A DNA stretch of 13,908 nt from Haloarculaceae archaeon. Its GTDB lineage: Archaea; Halobacteriota; Halobacteria; Halobacteriales; Haloarculaceae. The notes beneath the pieces were generated by a model. The model searched no databases. It was given only the letters and a program-made list of their open reading frames with translations, and was not told the DNA's origin. Below are positions 1-7,072 of this stretch, piece by piece. Position numbers and translations under genes: made by a program. How positions within the stretch are numbered: position 1 is the stretch's first letter; every line of letters begins with the position of its first letter. The DNA lies in assembly GCA_028274885.1 (NCBI GenBank), contig JAQCMX010000197.1:1-13908 (forward strand). The letters run 5' to 3'.

Positions 1-213
1 CAGCTTTTTCGGGAGGCCGGCGTCGAGGTCCGCGAGACGGACATGTTCGACCGGGACCATCTCAAAGGGAGCGAAGTTCGGGATCTGATGATAGAGGGCA
101 AAAACTGGCAGCAGTACGTTCCCGATGCTGTCGTCGATGTTGTCAAGGAGACCGGCGGAGTCGACCGCATCCAGCGTGTGAGTGAAGTCGGGGGTAGCTC
201 GGACTCCTGGTAG
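1..213 (+). CDS. nadM: Nicotinamide-nucleotide adenylyltransferase, C-terminal part
   Basis: Reading frame 1 is open from the window edge to a TAG at 211-213, giving 70 residues; the start lies outside the window. The stretch reads DMFDRDHLKGSEVRDLMIEG followed by W-QQYVPDAVVDVV and then GVDRIQRV. This matches the C-terminal third of archaeal NMN adenylyltransferases: the motif of the form F.R....G(S/T)EVR..M, then W..YVP.AVV..V.E, then GV.R...V. From family knowledge, the enzyme joins NMN and ATP to make NAD+ and pyrophosphate in the cytosol. The nucleotide-binding N-terminal HxGH region is not visible, so activity cannot be judged. The gene converges on the cinA-like gene, with 31 bases between the two stop codons. 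Confidence 0.85.
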   Translation, partial: QLFREAGVEVRETDMFDRDHLKGSEVRDLMIEGKNWQQYVPDAVVDVVKETGGVDRIQRVSEVGGSSDSW

Positions 214-244
214 GCAGATCCACGGATCACGTCGGTAGACACAG

Positions 245-766
245 CTAAACGCGTTCCTGGAGTCTCGCCAACAGATCACGGAGTGCCTGCTTTGCAAACT
301 GTTTTTTACACTCCTGACGGTCGCCGTCGAACTCGTGGCGGTTCGAATCGATCGTCGAAGCCTCGCTTCCCCAGGGGGCCGCATACGCGACACCAATATA
401 CACAGTGCCGACCGGGTCCTCGTCAGTCCCGCCGCCAGGGCCAGCGATCCCGGTAGTAGCAACCCCCCACGTAACGCCGGCGGTGTCACGCACCCCGCGG
501 GCCATCTGGCTGGCGACCGGTGCCGAAACCGCGCCGTCGCTGTCGAGGGATTCCCGCGTAACCGCAAGGAGATCCTGCTTGGCCTCGTTGGAGTAGGTCA
601 CGAGCGACCGGTCAAAATACGCGCTTGATCCGGCCACGTCTGTGAGCAACGAACCGACGAGCCCACCGGTTGCCGACTCAGCGACCGCGACAGATTCCCC
701 ACGGGTCCTGAGGCGGTCACTGACCTGCGCTTCGATTGGCGGATCCGATCTGTCCGGTGCGGTCAT
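245..766 (-). CDS. Stand-alone CinA C-terminal domain protein (NMN amidohydrolase-like)
   Basis: This 173-residue protein holds only the CinA C-terminal domain. Visible motifs are AESATGG (residues 29-35), YSNEAKQDLL in the first half and GVATTGIAGPGGG with DPVGTVYIG in the second. Members of the domain include the bacterial NMN deamidase PncC, which converts NMN to NaMN; whether archaeal single-domain versions do this is not established. The frame is open 20 codons further upstream, to 826. I chose the ATG at 766 because the family starts near here and a TATA-like box lies 23-30 bases before it, as in leaderless haloarchaeal genes. It ends facing nadM, another NMN enzyme, though the two are convergent and cannot share an operon. 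Confidence 0.87.
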   Translation of the reverse strand: MTAPDRSDPPIEAQVSDRLRTRGESVAVAESATGGLVGSLLTDVAGSSAYFDRSLVTYSNEAKQDLLAVTRESLDSDGAVSAPVASQMARGVRDTAGVTWGVATTGIAGPGGGTDEDPVGTVYIGVAYAAPWGSEASTIDSNRHEFDGDRQECKKQFAKQALRDLLARLQERV

Positions 767-788
767 GTGTAACGTTCCCCCGCGGGAA

Positions 789-796
789 GTATTAAC
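789..796 (-). promoter_or_regulatory. TATA-like box for the cinA-like gene
   Basis: On the minus strand TTAATACT lies 23-30 bases before the ATG at 766, the spacing expected if transcription starts at or just before the A of the start codon. No Shine-Dalgarno sequence lies between. This supports the ATG at 766 over the longer frame. Confidence 0.5.
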
Positions 797-863
797 GCGG
801 CGGTCGACGGAGATCGGTGTGTCCACTCGAAAGGTGACGGTCCGTCAACCAGGGGGCCCGTTG

Positions 864-879
864 CACCCCGTGCGGGGTG
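864..879. repeat. 7+7 inverted repeat CACCCCG-TG-CGGGGTG
   Basis: A perfect 7-base inverted repeat with a 2-base centre lies between the divergent cinA-like and exporter genes. A weaker CCCCG/CGGGG pair (918-922 and 930-934) lies about 50 bases downstream. Inference: it could be an operator for a dimeric regulator. It has no run of T after it, so a terminator is unlikely. Confidence 0.4.
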
Positions 880-949
880 ATAGAGCACGTCGGTTCCTGA
901 CCGAGAGCGCCTCGCTACCCCGGAAAACACGGGGAGCCCGTCGGAGTCT

Positions 950-990
950 GGATAGCTAGAACCTTCCGAAGATCGGATCAGGATAGCTAG
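950..990 (+). repeat. Direct repeat GGATAGCTAG, two copies 31 bases apart
   Basis: The identical 10-mer GGATAGCTAG occurs at 950-959 and 981-990, 31 bases start to start, about three turns of DNA. The copies lie 81 and 50 bases upstream of the exporter ATG at 1031. Inference: paired binding sites on one face of the helix controlling the exporter. The related octamer GATAGCTA also occurs at 13192-13199, upstream of the zinc-ribbon membrane gene. Confidence 0.45.
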
Positions 991-1030
991 CACCCAGGGC
1001 CAGTAGAGAGGATGAGTTGTATTAGACACA

Positions 1031-3547
1031 ATGTTACGACAGATACTGCAACAGACGAGTGATTTCGTATCGGAGCACAACCGCATCACGCTGCTCGTGA
1101 TGCTCGTTCTGACAGGTATGGTCGCCGCCGGCATCCCACAACTCGACTTCAGCAACCAGGTCGGCGGTTCGGCAGACGGGTTCGACAACCTCGATCGCGT
1201 ACAGGCGTCACAGTACATCGACGACCGCTACGAGAACGTATCACAAGATCGGACAAACCGGACGATAGAGCCGGTCTACGTCCGACAAGAGAACGGCAAC
1301 GCACTCGCAAAGGAGTCGTTGCTCGACGGGTTGCGCTATCAGCAGGAGATACGCGAAAGCGAGGCTGTCCAGTCCGCGCTTCGCGACGAGGGTGTGGTCG
1401 GTATCGAGAATCTCGTTGCCAAGCGCGCGGCAGGTGAGGAAACCGTCACGCTGGACGAACAGATCCAGGCGCTGAAAAACGCCAGCGCGGCCGAGGTCGA
1501 AGGCTTGGTCGGCCAGCTCGTGAGCGAAAGCGGGCGCGCCCAGCAGTTCCTTCCGGCCGATCACGACGGTTCGGTGACTGCGACCGACCGACGCACCTTC
1601 GTGGCGCTTGATACGAGCGACGATGACACCCTCAACGATGCAAACACCGCGCTGTACGACACCGCAGATGAGTACTCCGGGTCTAACTTGTTCGTGCTGA
1701 ACGAGGACGCCTGGGCGGAAGGCAACCAGCAGTTCAGCAACGAGATGCTCGAACTGGTCTTGCCGGTCGCACTGTTGCTCATACTGAGTATTCTCATCTT
1801 CGCGTACCGCGACCTCGTCGACGTCGTGGTTGGCATGAGCGGCGTCGTGCTCTCGATCCTGTGGATGCTCGGGATCATGGGCTGGCTCGGCGTCCAGGCC
1901 AGTATGATCACCGCCGTCCCGGTCGTGCTGATTACGGGGCTGAGTATCGACTTTGGCTTTCACGTGTTCAACCGCTACCGGGAGGAACGCGGCCCCGACG
2001 ACGGCATCCGTGCCCCGATGGGACGCGGGATCCGATTCGTGTCGACGGCGCTGATCCTGGTCACGGTGACCGCCTCCATTGGTTTCCTGGCCAACCTGAC
2101 GAACCCGCTGACGGTGATCCGGGATCTGGGCGTGAGCATCACGCTCGGCGTTTTGGCGGCGCTGGCCATCTTCGTTACCATCGTCCCGGCACTGAAAATC
2201 AGCATCGACGGCCTGCTGGAACGATTCGGCCTCGACCGCCGGAAACAGGCGCTGGGACACGGCGGCTACCTCCGGCCAGCACTGGAAGGTAGCGTCACCC
2301 TCGCCAAGCGCGCAGCCCCGGTGGTGCTCGTGGTCGCGGTGCTCGTTGGCGCACTCGGCGGCCTTGCGTGGATGGAACTCGATCAAGAGAGCTTCCAACA
2401 GGGCGATGGCGACGTTGCGGAGTGGAAACAGCAACTGCCCGAACCGGTGGGCTGGGACCCCGTCGACGTGCTGCAACAGCGATCGCACGTGGAGGAGGCC
2501 TACCAGCCCGCAAACGTCGAGGAGGCAATCCAGTCAGAGATCCTTCTCACCGGAGACGTGACGGCCGACAACACGCTCGAGGATATCGACGACGGTGTCA
2601 CAGAGATCGAAGACGAGGGGCTGCTGGTCACGCAGTCGACCGATCAGGCCGAGCGGTCACCGGTGACCGCGATGGCCCGCGTCGCAGAGGAAAACGAGAG
2701 CTTCGCAGCAATTTTTACTGACGCGGATACGAACGGGAACGGAATCCCAGATCAGAACCTCGAAGCGGTCTATGACGCCTTCTACGACGCCGACAGCCAG
2801 GCCGCAAAACAGGTCATCGAACGCACGGACGGCGAGTACCGCAGTGTGCTGGTGACGATTGCGGTAAATGCGGACCACTCCGAGCGCAACGCGGTCGTCC
2901 CGGAACTCGACGATGGCGCCGCTGTGATGGAAGGGGACGGTCAGCGGACTGCGACCGCCGCCGGCGAACTCGGGGTCAACAAGGTCATTCTCGACGAGAT
3001 CGTCGACGGCATTCTCCTGACGATGGCCATTGCGCTGCTGGCGGTCGTCGTCGCGCTGGTCGCCGTGTTCCGGTACATGCACGACAGCGCGACCCTGGGG
3101 GCAGTCACCGCCCTGCCGATCGTCCTGGTGGTCGGACTGGTCATCGGCGGGATGTACCTGCTCGGTATTCCGCTGACGCTGTTGACCGCACTGTTGATGA
3201 GTCTGGTCGTCGGACTCGGGATCGACTACAATATCCACATTGGCGACCGCTTCGCAGACGAACTCGCCGCAGGAAAGACCCCTATCGAGTCCCTGCGTGC
3301 TGCGGTCACCGGAACGGGCGGTGCCCTGCTCGGCAGTACACTCACCTCCGTGGGCGCGTTCGCGACTATCGCGCTCGTTCCCCATCCCCAGTTGCAGAGT
3401 TTCGCCTACATTGTCGTCATTGCGCTGCTGACGGCCTTCGTCGTGAGTCTGGTGGTGTTGCCGAGTCTGCTCTTGCTGTGGAGTCGTTACGATCCCAGCG
3501 CAGTTACGACCCCGACCGGACACGAGGAACCGATGCCACAGGACTGA
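1031..3547 (+). CDS. RND superfamily (MMPL/SSD-type) membrane exporter
   Basis: This 838-residue protein has the two-fold RND/MMPL plan: one N-terminal helix (about 18-36), a large soluble domain, a helix bundle (about 242-395), then a repeat of that pattern with a single helix near 428-447, a second soluble domain and a bundle near 659-825. The two diagnostic sequences are GLSIDFGFHVFNRYREE (Asp307) and GLGIDYNIHIGDRF (Asp732), which are the G..xD(Y/F) motifs of helices 4 and 10 thought to relay protons in this superfamily. The second outer domain contains DADTNGNGIPD (564-574), which resembles a calcium-binding DxDxNGxG loop. Haloarchaeal relatives are annotated only as RND or patched-family transporters, so the substrate (lipid, drug or small molecule) is unknown. 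The ATG at 1031 places the first helix at the normal position. The gene appears to stand alone. Confidence 0.9.
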   Translation: MLRQILQQTSDFVSEHNRITLLVMLVLTGMVAAGIPQLDFSNQVGGSADGFDNLDRVQASQYIDDRYENVSQDRTNRTIEPVYVRQENGNALAKESLLDGLRYQQEIRESEAVQSALRDEGVVGIENLVAKRAAGEETVTLDEQIQALKNASAAEVEGLVGQLVSESGRAQQFLPADHDGSVTATDRRTFVALDTSDDDTLNDANTALYDTADEYSGSNLFVLNEDAWAEGNQQFSNEMLELVLPVALLLILSILIFAYRDLVDVVVGMSGVVLSILWMLGIMGWLGVQASMITAVPVVLITGLSIDFGFHVFNRYREERGPDDGIRAPMGRGIRFVSTALILVTVTASIGFLANLTNPLTVIRDLGVSITLGVLAALAIFVTIVPALKISIDGLLERFGLDRRKQALGHGGYLRPALEGSVTLAKRAAPVVLVVAVLVGALGGLAWMELDQESFQQGDGDVAEWKQQLPEPVGWDPVDVLQQRSHVEEAYQPANVEEAIQSEILLTGDVTADNTLEDIDDGVTEIEDEGLLVTQSTDQAERSPVTAMARVAEENESFAAIFTDADTNGNGIPDQNLEAVYDAFYDADSQAAKQVIERTDGEYRSVLVTIAVNADHSERNAVVPELDDGAAVMEGDGQRTATAAGELGVNKVILDEIVDGILLTMAIALLAVVVALVAVFRYMHDSATLGAVTALPIVLVVGLVIGGMYLLGIPLTLLTALLMSLVVGLGIDYNIHIGDRFADELAAGKTPIESLRAAVTGTGGALLGSTLTSVGAFATIALVPHPQLQSFAYIVVIALLTAFVVSLVVLPSLLLLWSRYDPSAVTTPTGHEEPMPQD

Positions 3548-3568
3548 CCTCCCCTGCTGACGGGACTC

Positions 3569-3646
3569 ATACTGACGGCTATAACTTCGTGAGCATATTC
3601 GATCCTGGGGTGTCGAAATTGCTCATGGGATTATAGCCGTTAGTAT
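3569..3646. repeat. 78-base imperfect palindrome (possible MITE or fused IS ends)
   Basis: The outer arms 3569-3584 and 3631-3646 match as inverted repeats at 15 of 16 positions (ATACTGACGGCTATAA against its complement). After symmetric 5-base unpaired stretches, the inner arms 3590-3602 and 3613-3625 match at 11 of 13. All pairs share one centre near 3607, with a 10-base loop. It starts 22 bases after the exporter stop and ends 12 bases before the LamG fragment. Inference: a miniature inverted-repeat element, or two fused transposon ends. A terminator role for the exporter is possible, but no T-run follows. Confidence 0.65.
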
Positions 3647-3657
3647 CATTACGCTTC

Positions 3658-3981
3658 TTGGGCGCGGTCAGCAGTTCCGACTACTCGATCGATTACGCCG
3701 TCGAATTTGACAACGAGGTGGTCGTGTCGGAAGCCGTCGAACGGGAGACTCGTCACGTCGCAGTTGGGACGTTCGACGGCGAGGAGTACGCTCTGTACGT
3801 CGACGGCAATCGAGAGGGGACCGGAAGCCACTCCGAGGAGGTCAACGTGGGCAACATGAGTATCGCGGAAGACTTCGAGCAGGACAATCAACATTTCAAC
3901 GGGGACATCTGCGAAATCCGGTTGTACTATACCGCTTTCAAGGGCGATGACATCGAGGTCATCACAAACGCGATGTCCTGA
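3658..3981 (+). pseudogene. LamG/concanavalin-like domain remnant
   Basis: The open frame gives about 107 residues ending at TGA 3979-3981, but its only start is a TTG, and a stop lies a few codons upstream (3634-3636). The core reads RHVAVGTFDGEEYALYVDG and then FNGDICEIRLYYTAF. This is the usual C-terminal half of a LamG-like jelly roll, with pattern WhhVAvtfDG..l.LYVDG, then F.G.I.EvRlYn.A. A complete LamG domain is near 150-200 residues and in haloarchaea is normally part of a secreted protein with a signal peptide. Both the N-terminal strands and the signal are missing. The break lies at the right end of the 78-base palindrome, so insertion or deletion there probably beheaded the gene. 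A small functional protein cannot be excluded, since the frame is intact. Confidence 0.55.
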
Positions 3982-4043
3982 GACGCGCCTCTCCCAACCC
4001 TATGTTCTGCAACGCGTACCGTACCGTGGACGGGTAGTGAACT

Positions 4044-4085
4044 ACCCCACCCTGTTCGGCCTGACGGCCTCGCTGAGGGTGGGGG
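4044..4085 (+). mobile_element. Nested hairpin resembling an IS200/IS605 (tnpB-type) element end
   Basis: CCCCACCCT (4045-4053) pairs with AGGGTGGGG (4076-4084), enclosing an inner GGCC-TGAC-GGCC hairpin (4058-4069). The sequence just before it, TAGTGAACTACCCCACCCT, resembles from memory the strongly folded end that follows tnpB genes in haloarchaeal IS200/IS605 elements, where it acts in single-strand transposition and as part of the guide RNA. No tnpA or tnpB reading frame is present nearby. It is therefore an orphan end, either left by deletion or a non-autonomous copy. The assignment is by resemblance only. Confidence 0.4.
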
Positions 4086-4140
4086 CTTAGCGCCTGCACC
4101 ACAGCTAACTGGGTACACTGGCACGTCGTGAACCGACAAT

Positions 4141-4167
4141 ATACCGATTATCTGTCATAATTGGTAT
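4141..4167. repeat. 11-bp stem, 5-base loop inverted repeat
   Basis: ATACCGATTAT and ATAATTGGTAT pair over 11 positions with a single G-T wobble, around the loop CTGTC. It lies between the IS-like hairpin and the MATE gene. It could be an element boundary, a regulator site or a folded RNA segment; nothing in the sequence decides. Confidence 0.45.
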
Positions 4168-4400
4168 CCGGGGTGTGAAAGCTCCAATGACCGCTCACCA
4201 CGCTTCCGGTCGGAGTATTCTGACCGTAGTAACCGAGTGAACTGGGGACGCTGGACGTTGTCTTACTCGGACACAGCGACCGTCTCGGTGCCGAATTTGC
4301 GGGTTGAGAGATTTTAGGCGTACGTGTAAGACTCATCGCAATTGATACGAAAGGAAAGCCAAGAGACTGACAGAAGCGAGCAACCGACGAGTGCTTCTCG

Positions 4401-4429
4401 GCAAAAAATAAAAAAATCTTCATTTTTGC
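4401..4429. other. AT-rich island bounded by GCAAAAA/TTTTTGC
   Basis: A run of A-tracts sits between inverted GCAAAAA (4401-4407) and TTTTTGC (4423-4429) in otherwise GC-rich DNA. On the minus strand it gives T7 and T6 runs, the form of an archaeal oligo-T terminator, and on the plus strand a T5 run. No minus-strand gene is visible that would need it. Confidence 0.35.
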
Positions 4430-4576
4430 GCGGCCCGCGAAGTAGCAACGTTTATTATTCGCAAGTCGTTATTTAACGATAGTGTTATCATCAAAGTTAC
4501 GAGGTCATACATCTACCGGCCGGATCCCGCACGAGGCAGTCACGAGTCGACACGGTTGTAGTCTGTGTGACCGCCT

Positions 4577-6112
4577 GTGAGTCTGAGAGGCAGTTTCAGC
4601 GGGCTGTTCAAAAGTCAATCCGAGCTGGATCTGACGGAGGGCTCGATTCCGAAATCGCTGTTCTACCTGTCCTTTCCGATCGTCATTACGAATCTGTTGC
4701 AGGTCGGCTACAACCTCGCAGATACGTTCTGGCTCGGCAGGTACAGTACCGAGTCACTCGCAGCCATAAGTCTTGGATTTCCGCTGGTGTATCTGTTCAT
4801 CTCTGCCGGTCTTGGCCTCACGGTCGCAGGCAGCGTCCTCGTCGCACAGCATACCGGTGCAGACCAGTCTGACCAGGCCGAATACGCCGCTTCCCAGACG
4901 GTCAGTTTCACCCTCCTGGCCGGGGCGATACTCGGTGCATTGGGCTTTATGTTCGTCGGGGACCTGCTGCAGGTTTTCGGAGCCGAACCAGCTGTGCTGG
5001 CGCTCGCAATCGATTACATGGAGGTCATCGGTCTTGGACTACCGTTCATGTTTGGCTTTATTGTCTTTATCGCCCTGATGCGGGGGTCCGGTGACACTGT
5101 TACGCCGATGCTGGTCATGCTCGGGACGGTAGTTCTCAACGTTGCCATCGATCCGCTGCTCATCTTCGGCGTAGGACCGGTGCCGGAGATGGGGGTCGAA
5201 GGGGCGGCCATCGCAACCGTGTTCGCTCGCGGGTCCGCGATGGTCGTGGGACTCTTGATTATGTTCCGGGGCTCGCGCGGGATCCAGATCAACGCCCGAC
5301 AGATGGTACCTGATCCCAGTTACAGCCGGAAACTGCTACGGATCGGTATCCCGGCATCGATCGAAAACACCGGGAGAGCGATCTCTGTCAACGCCGTGTT
5401 GCTCATCGTCACGTTGTTTTCGACCTCTGTCGTCGCCGCATTCGGTGTGGGCGTCCGAATCTTCTCGATGATCTTCATGCCCGCCATCGCGATCGACCGT
5501 GGTGTCGAGACGATGACAGGACAAAACATCGGTGCAGGACGGGAGGACCGCGTCGTGGCAACCAACAGGTTCGCCGCCAAGACATCGTTTCTCATCCTAT
5601 CTGCGCTTGGGGTGATCACGTTCGTCTTTGCTCCCGATATCATCCGTTTGTTTGATGATTCGCCGGCGGTCGTCGCCGAAGGAACGACCTTCCTCCGGTG
5701 GATTGCACCAACCTTCGGCTTTGTCGGGGTGTTGCGGGCCTACAGCGGTGGCTTCCGGGGCTCCGGGAAGACACTGACCGCCGCCGCGATTGCAGTCCTC
5801 CTGTTTGGTCTTCTCAGGTTGCCGATCGCCTACGTCGCCTCACAGAATGTCATCCCCACCGATATCTGGTTTTTGGGAGGGAAAACGCCGGTGGGGATCT
5901 GGTTCGCCTTTGCCGTTTCGGGGATAGTCGCCGCGATCGTCGCGGCAAGTTGGTTCGAAATCGGGAAATGGCGCGGTGTCGATCTGACCCAGCGGGTCGG
6001 GGACAGCCCGGTCGAAGGCACCAGTGAGACCGACAAAACGGGTGAGGATACCACTCCCGAGGAGACCGGAAGCGGCGAACAGGATCCGGGGACTACCACG
6101 AGCGATATATAG
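4577..6112 (+). CDS. MATE family multidrug/cation efflux transporter
   Basis: This 511-residue protein is a full MATE exporter: a two-fold repeat of six helices each, expected to expel organic cations or drugs using Na+ or H+. Family features visible are IPKSLFYLSFPIVITNLLQ in helix 1, NLADTFWLGRYST, VAQHTGA, the mid-protein ALMRGSGDTVTPM, IDPLLIFG...GVEGAAIATV, and the second-half match GQNIGAGREDR. The last 40 residues are a low-complexity acidic tail rich in Glu, Thr and Gly, probably cytoplasmic and typical of haloarchaeal proteins. GTG 4577 is effectively forced: the frame has a stop at 4568-4570 and no other start before helix 1. No TATA-like box sits 25-30 bases upstream, so the transcript probably has a leader of about 75-100 bases beginning in the AT-rich block at 4447-4497. 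Confidence 0.93.
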   Translation: MSLRGSFSGLFKSQSELDLTEGSIPKSLFYLSFPIVITNLLQVGYNLADTFWLGRYSTESLAAISLGFPLVYLFISAGLGLTVAGSVLVAQHTGADQSDQAEYAASQTVSFTLLAGAILGALGFMFVGDLLQVFGAEPAVLALAIDYMEVIGLGLPFMFGFIVFIALMRGSGDTVTPMLVMLGTVVLNVAIDPLLIFGVGPVPEMGVEGAAIATVFARGSAMVVGLLIMFRGSRGIQINARQMVPDPSYSRKLLRIGIPASIENTGRAISVNAVLLIVTLFSTSVVAAFGVGVRIFSMIFMPAIAIDRGVETMTGQNIGAGREDRVVATNRFAAKTSFLILSALGVITFVFAPDIIRLFDDSPAVVAEGTTFLRWIAPTFGFVGVLRAYSGGFRGSGKTLTAAAIAVLLFGLLRLPIAYVASQNVIPTDIWFLGGKTPVGIWFAFAVSGIVAAIVAASWFEIGKWRGVDLTQRVGDSPVEGTSETDKTGEDTTPEETGSGEQDPGTTTSDI

Positions 6113-6240
6113 ATTCCAGCAAGACGGCCGGATCACAGATCGGAGACCGGATAGCCCTGGAAGCGCCTGCGGTCGGACCCGGGTCGGCCGAGTTACTCGC
6201 GGCGGGTACCTTGCGATTCGGGAACGTCCAACCGGGAGCG

Positions 6241-6246
6241 TAAAAT
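6241..6246 (+). promoter_or_regulatory. TATA-like box for the SAM hydroxide adenosyltransferase gene
   Basis: TAAAAT lies 23-28 bases before the GTG at 6269, fitting a leaderless transcript, and supports that GTG as the start. It lies in the 156-base gap after the MATE stop, so the gene probably has its own promoter. Confidence 0.45.
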
Positions 6247-6268
6247 CTCCGGAGCCCCAATACAGGAC

Positions 6269-7063
6269 GTGATTACCCTGAGTTCCGATTTTGGCTCGCC
6301 GTACCCCGCCGCTATGAAAGGTATTCTGTGTCAGTTGACCGACACACAGTTGATCGACGTGACACACGGGTTCCCGCGACAGAACGTTCGTGCCAGTGCC
6401 TTTTGGCTTCGGGAGGTGATACCGCACTTTCCCCCGGCTGTCCATCTCGCCGTCGTTGACCCGGGTGTCGGGACCGGTCGGAAAGCGATCGTCGTTCGAG
6501 CAGGCGGACATGCGCTTGTCGGTCCGGACAACGGCCTCCTGATTCCGCCGGCTCGTGCCCTGACAGAGGGGTCTATCGAGGTGTTTCGCGTCGCAGTCTC
6601 GGGCGACGGATCCGGGGACCCGGCGACCACGTGGCCGCCAGATCCCGCAAGTTCGACGTTTCACGGCCGGGACGTGTTCGCACCCACGGCCGGACGCGTA
6701 CACGAAGCCGGTGTCGACTCGCTTGACACACTGGCAGGGATCGAACACACCGACAGTTACGAGCGAGTGAGGTTTCCAGTCTGCCAGCACCGGGACGGTG
6801 GTCTCGTCGGAGAGGTACTCGCTGTCGACGGGTTTGGCAACGTGATCACGAACGTGCCGGGAACCGAGATACGGGCACACGTCGGCGGGCAGATCGAAGT
6901 AAGCGGTGACTCGGTTCCCGTCAGACGCACGTATGCCGGTGTCGATCCCAACGAGTCACTCGTCACGATCGGCAGCCACGGCAACGTCGAACTGGCGGTC
7001 AATCAGGGCCGGGGCGACGATGCGTTCGGAGTGGCTGTCGGAGATAGCGTCCATCTCCGGTGA
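6269..7063 (+). CDS. SAM hydroxide adenosyltransferase (DUF62 family)
   Basis: The 264-residue protein belongs to the DUF62 family, which in characterised members splits S-adenosyl-L-methionine with a water-derived hydroxide to adenosine and methionine. The catalytic set Asp/Arg/His is recognisable: VVDPGVGTGRK (Asp64, Arg71) and TFHGRDVFAP (His132). The N-terminal SDFG (6-9) and the C-terminal GNVITNV and GSHGNVELAVNQG segments also match the family. A Gly/Pro/Asp-rich insertion at about 111-128 precedes the catalytic His loop. It is related to fluorinase and chlorinase, but I see nothing pointing to halide use. The start is GTG, backed by the TATA-like box. It converges on the DUF447 gene with only 9 bases between stops. 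Why cells hydrolyse SAM this way is not settled. Confidence 0.9.
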   Translation: MITLSSDFGSPYPAAMKGILCQLTDTQLIDVTHGFPRQNVRASAFWLREVIPHFPPAVHLAVVDPGVGTGRKAIVVRAGGHALVGPDNGLLIPPARALTEGSIEVFRVAVSGDGSGDPATTWPPDPASSTFHGRDVFAPTAGRVHEAGVDSLDTLAGIEHTDSYERVRFPVCQHRDGGLVGEVLAVDGFGNVITNVPGTEIRAHVGGQIEVSGDSVPVRRTYAGVDPNESLVTIGSHGNVELAVNQGRGDDAFGVAVGDSVHLR

Positions 7064-7072
7064 GACCGTCGG

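Larger units (their letters stand above)
3982..4576. other. Gene-free stretch with mobile-element debris and the MATE leader
   Basis: No convincing gene lies in these 595 bases. They hold an IS200/IS605-like hairpin, an 11-base-pair hairpin at 4141-4167, an AT-rich island near 4401-4429 and a further AT-rich block at 4447-4497 likely to contain the MATE promoter. A minus-strand frame at 4148-4423 and a start-less plus-strand frame at 4132-4316 are open but look like no family I know; the minus-strand product is rich in Ser, Thr and Pro and not acidic. Confidence 0.6.

Noticed and set aside
245..826. CinA-like protein starting at 826
   Set aside because: The extra 20 residues have no family match, and the TATA-like box at 789-796 lies inside that longer frame and points to ATG 766.
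1241..2488. 415-codon open frame antisense to the exporter, and similar long antisense frames at 2657-3523 and 5840-6880
   Set aside because: Their products are His/Arg/Asp-rich or otherwise odd for real proteins, as is usual for antisense frames in GC-rich genes; the sense genes have clear family motifs.
4148..4423. 91-codon open frame on the minus strand starting MKIFLFFAEKH
   Set aside because: Product is Ser/Thr/Pro-rich and not acidic, matches no family I know, and its start falls in the A/T-tract island; no promoter at leaderless distance.
3982..4576. CRISPR array or tRNA in the gene-free stretch
   Set aside because: No regularly spaced direct repeats and no T-loop consensus or cloverleaf pairing were seen on either strand.
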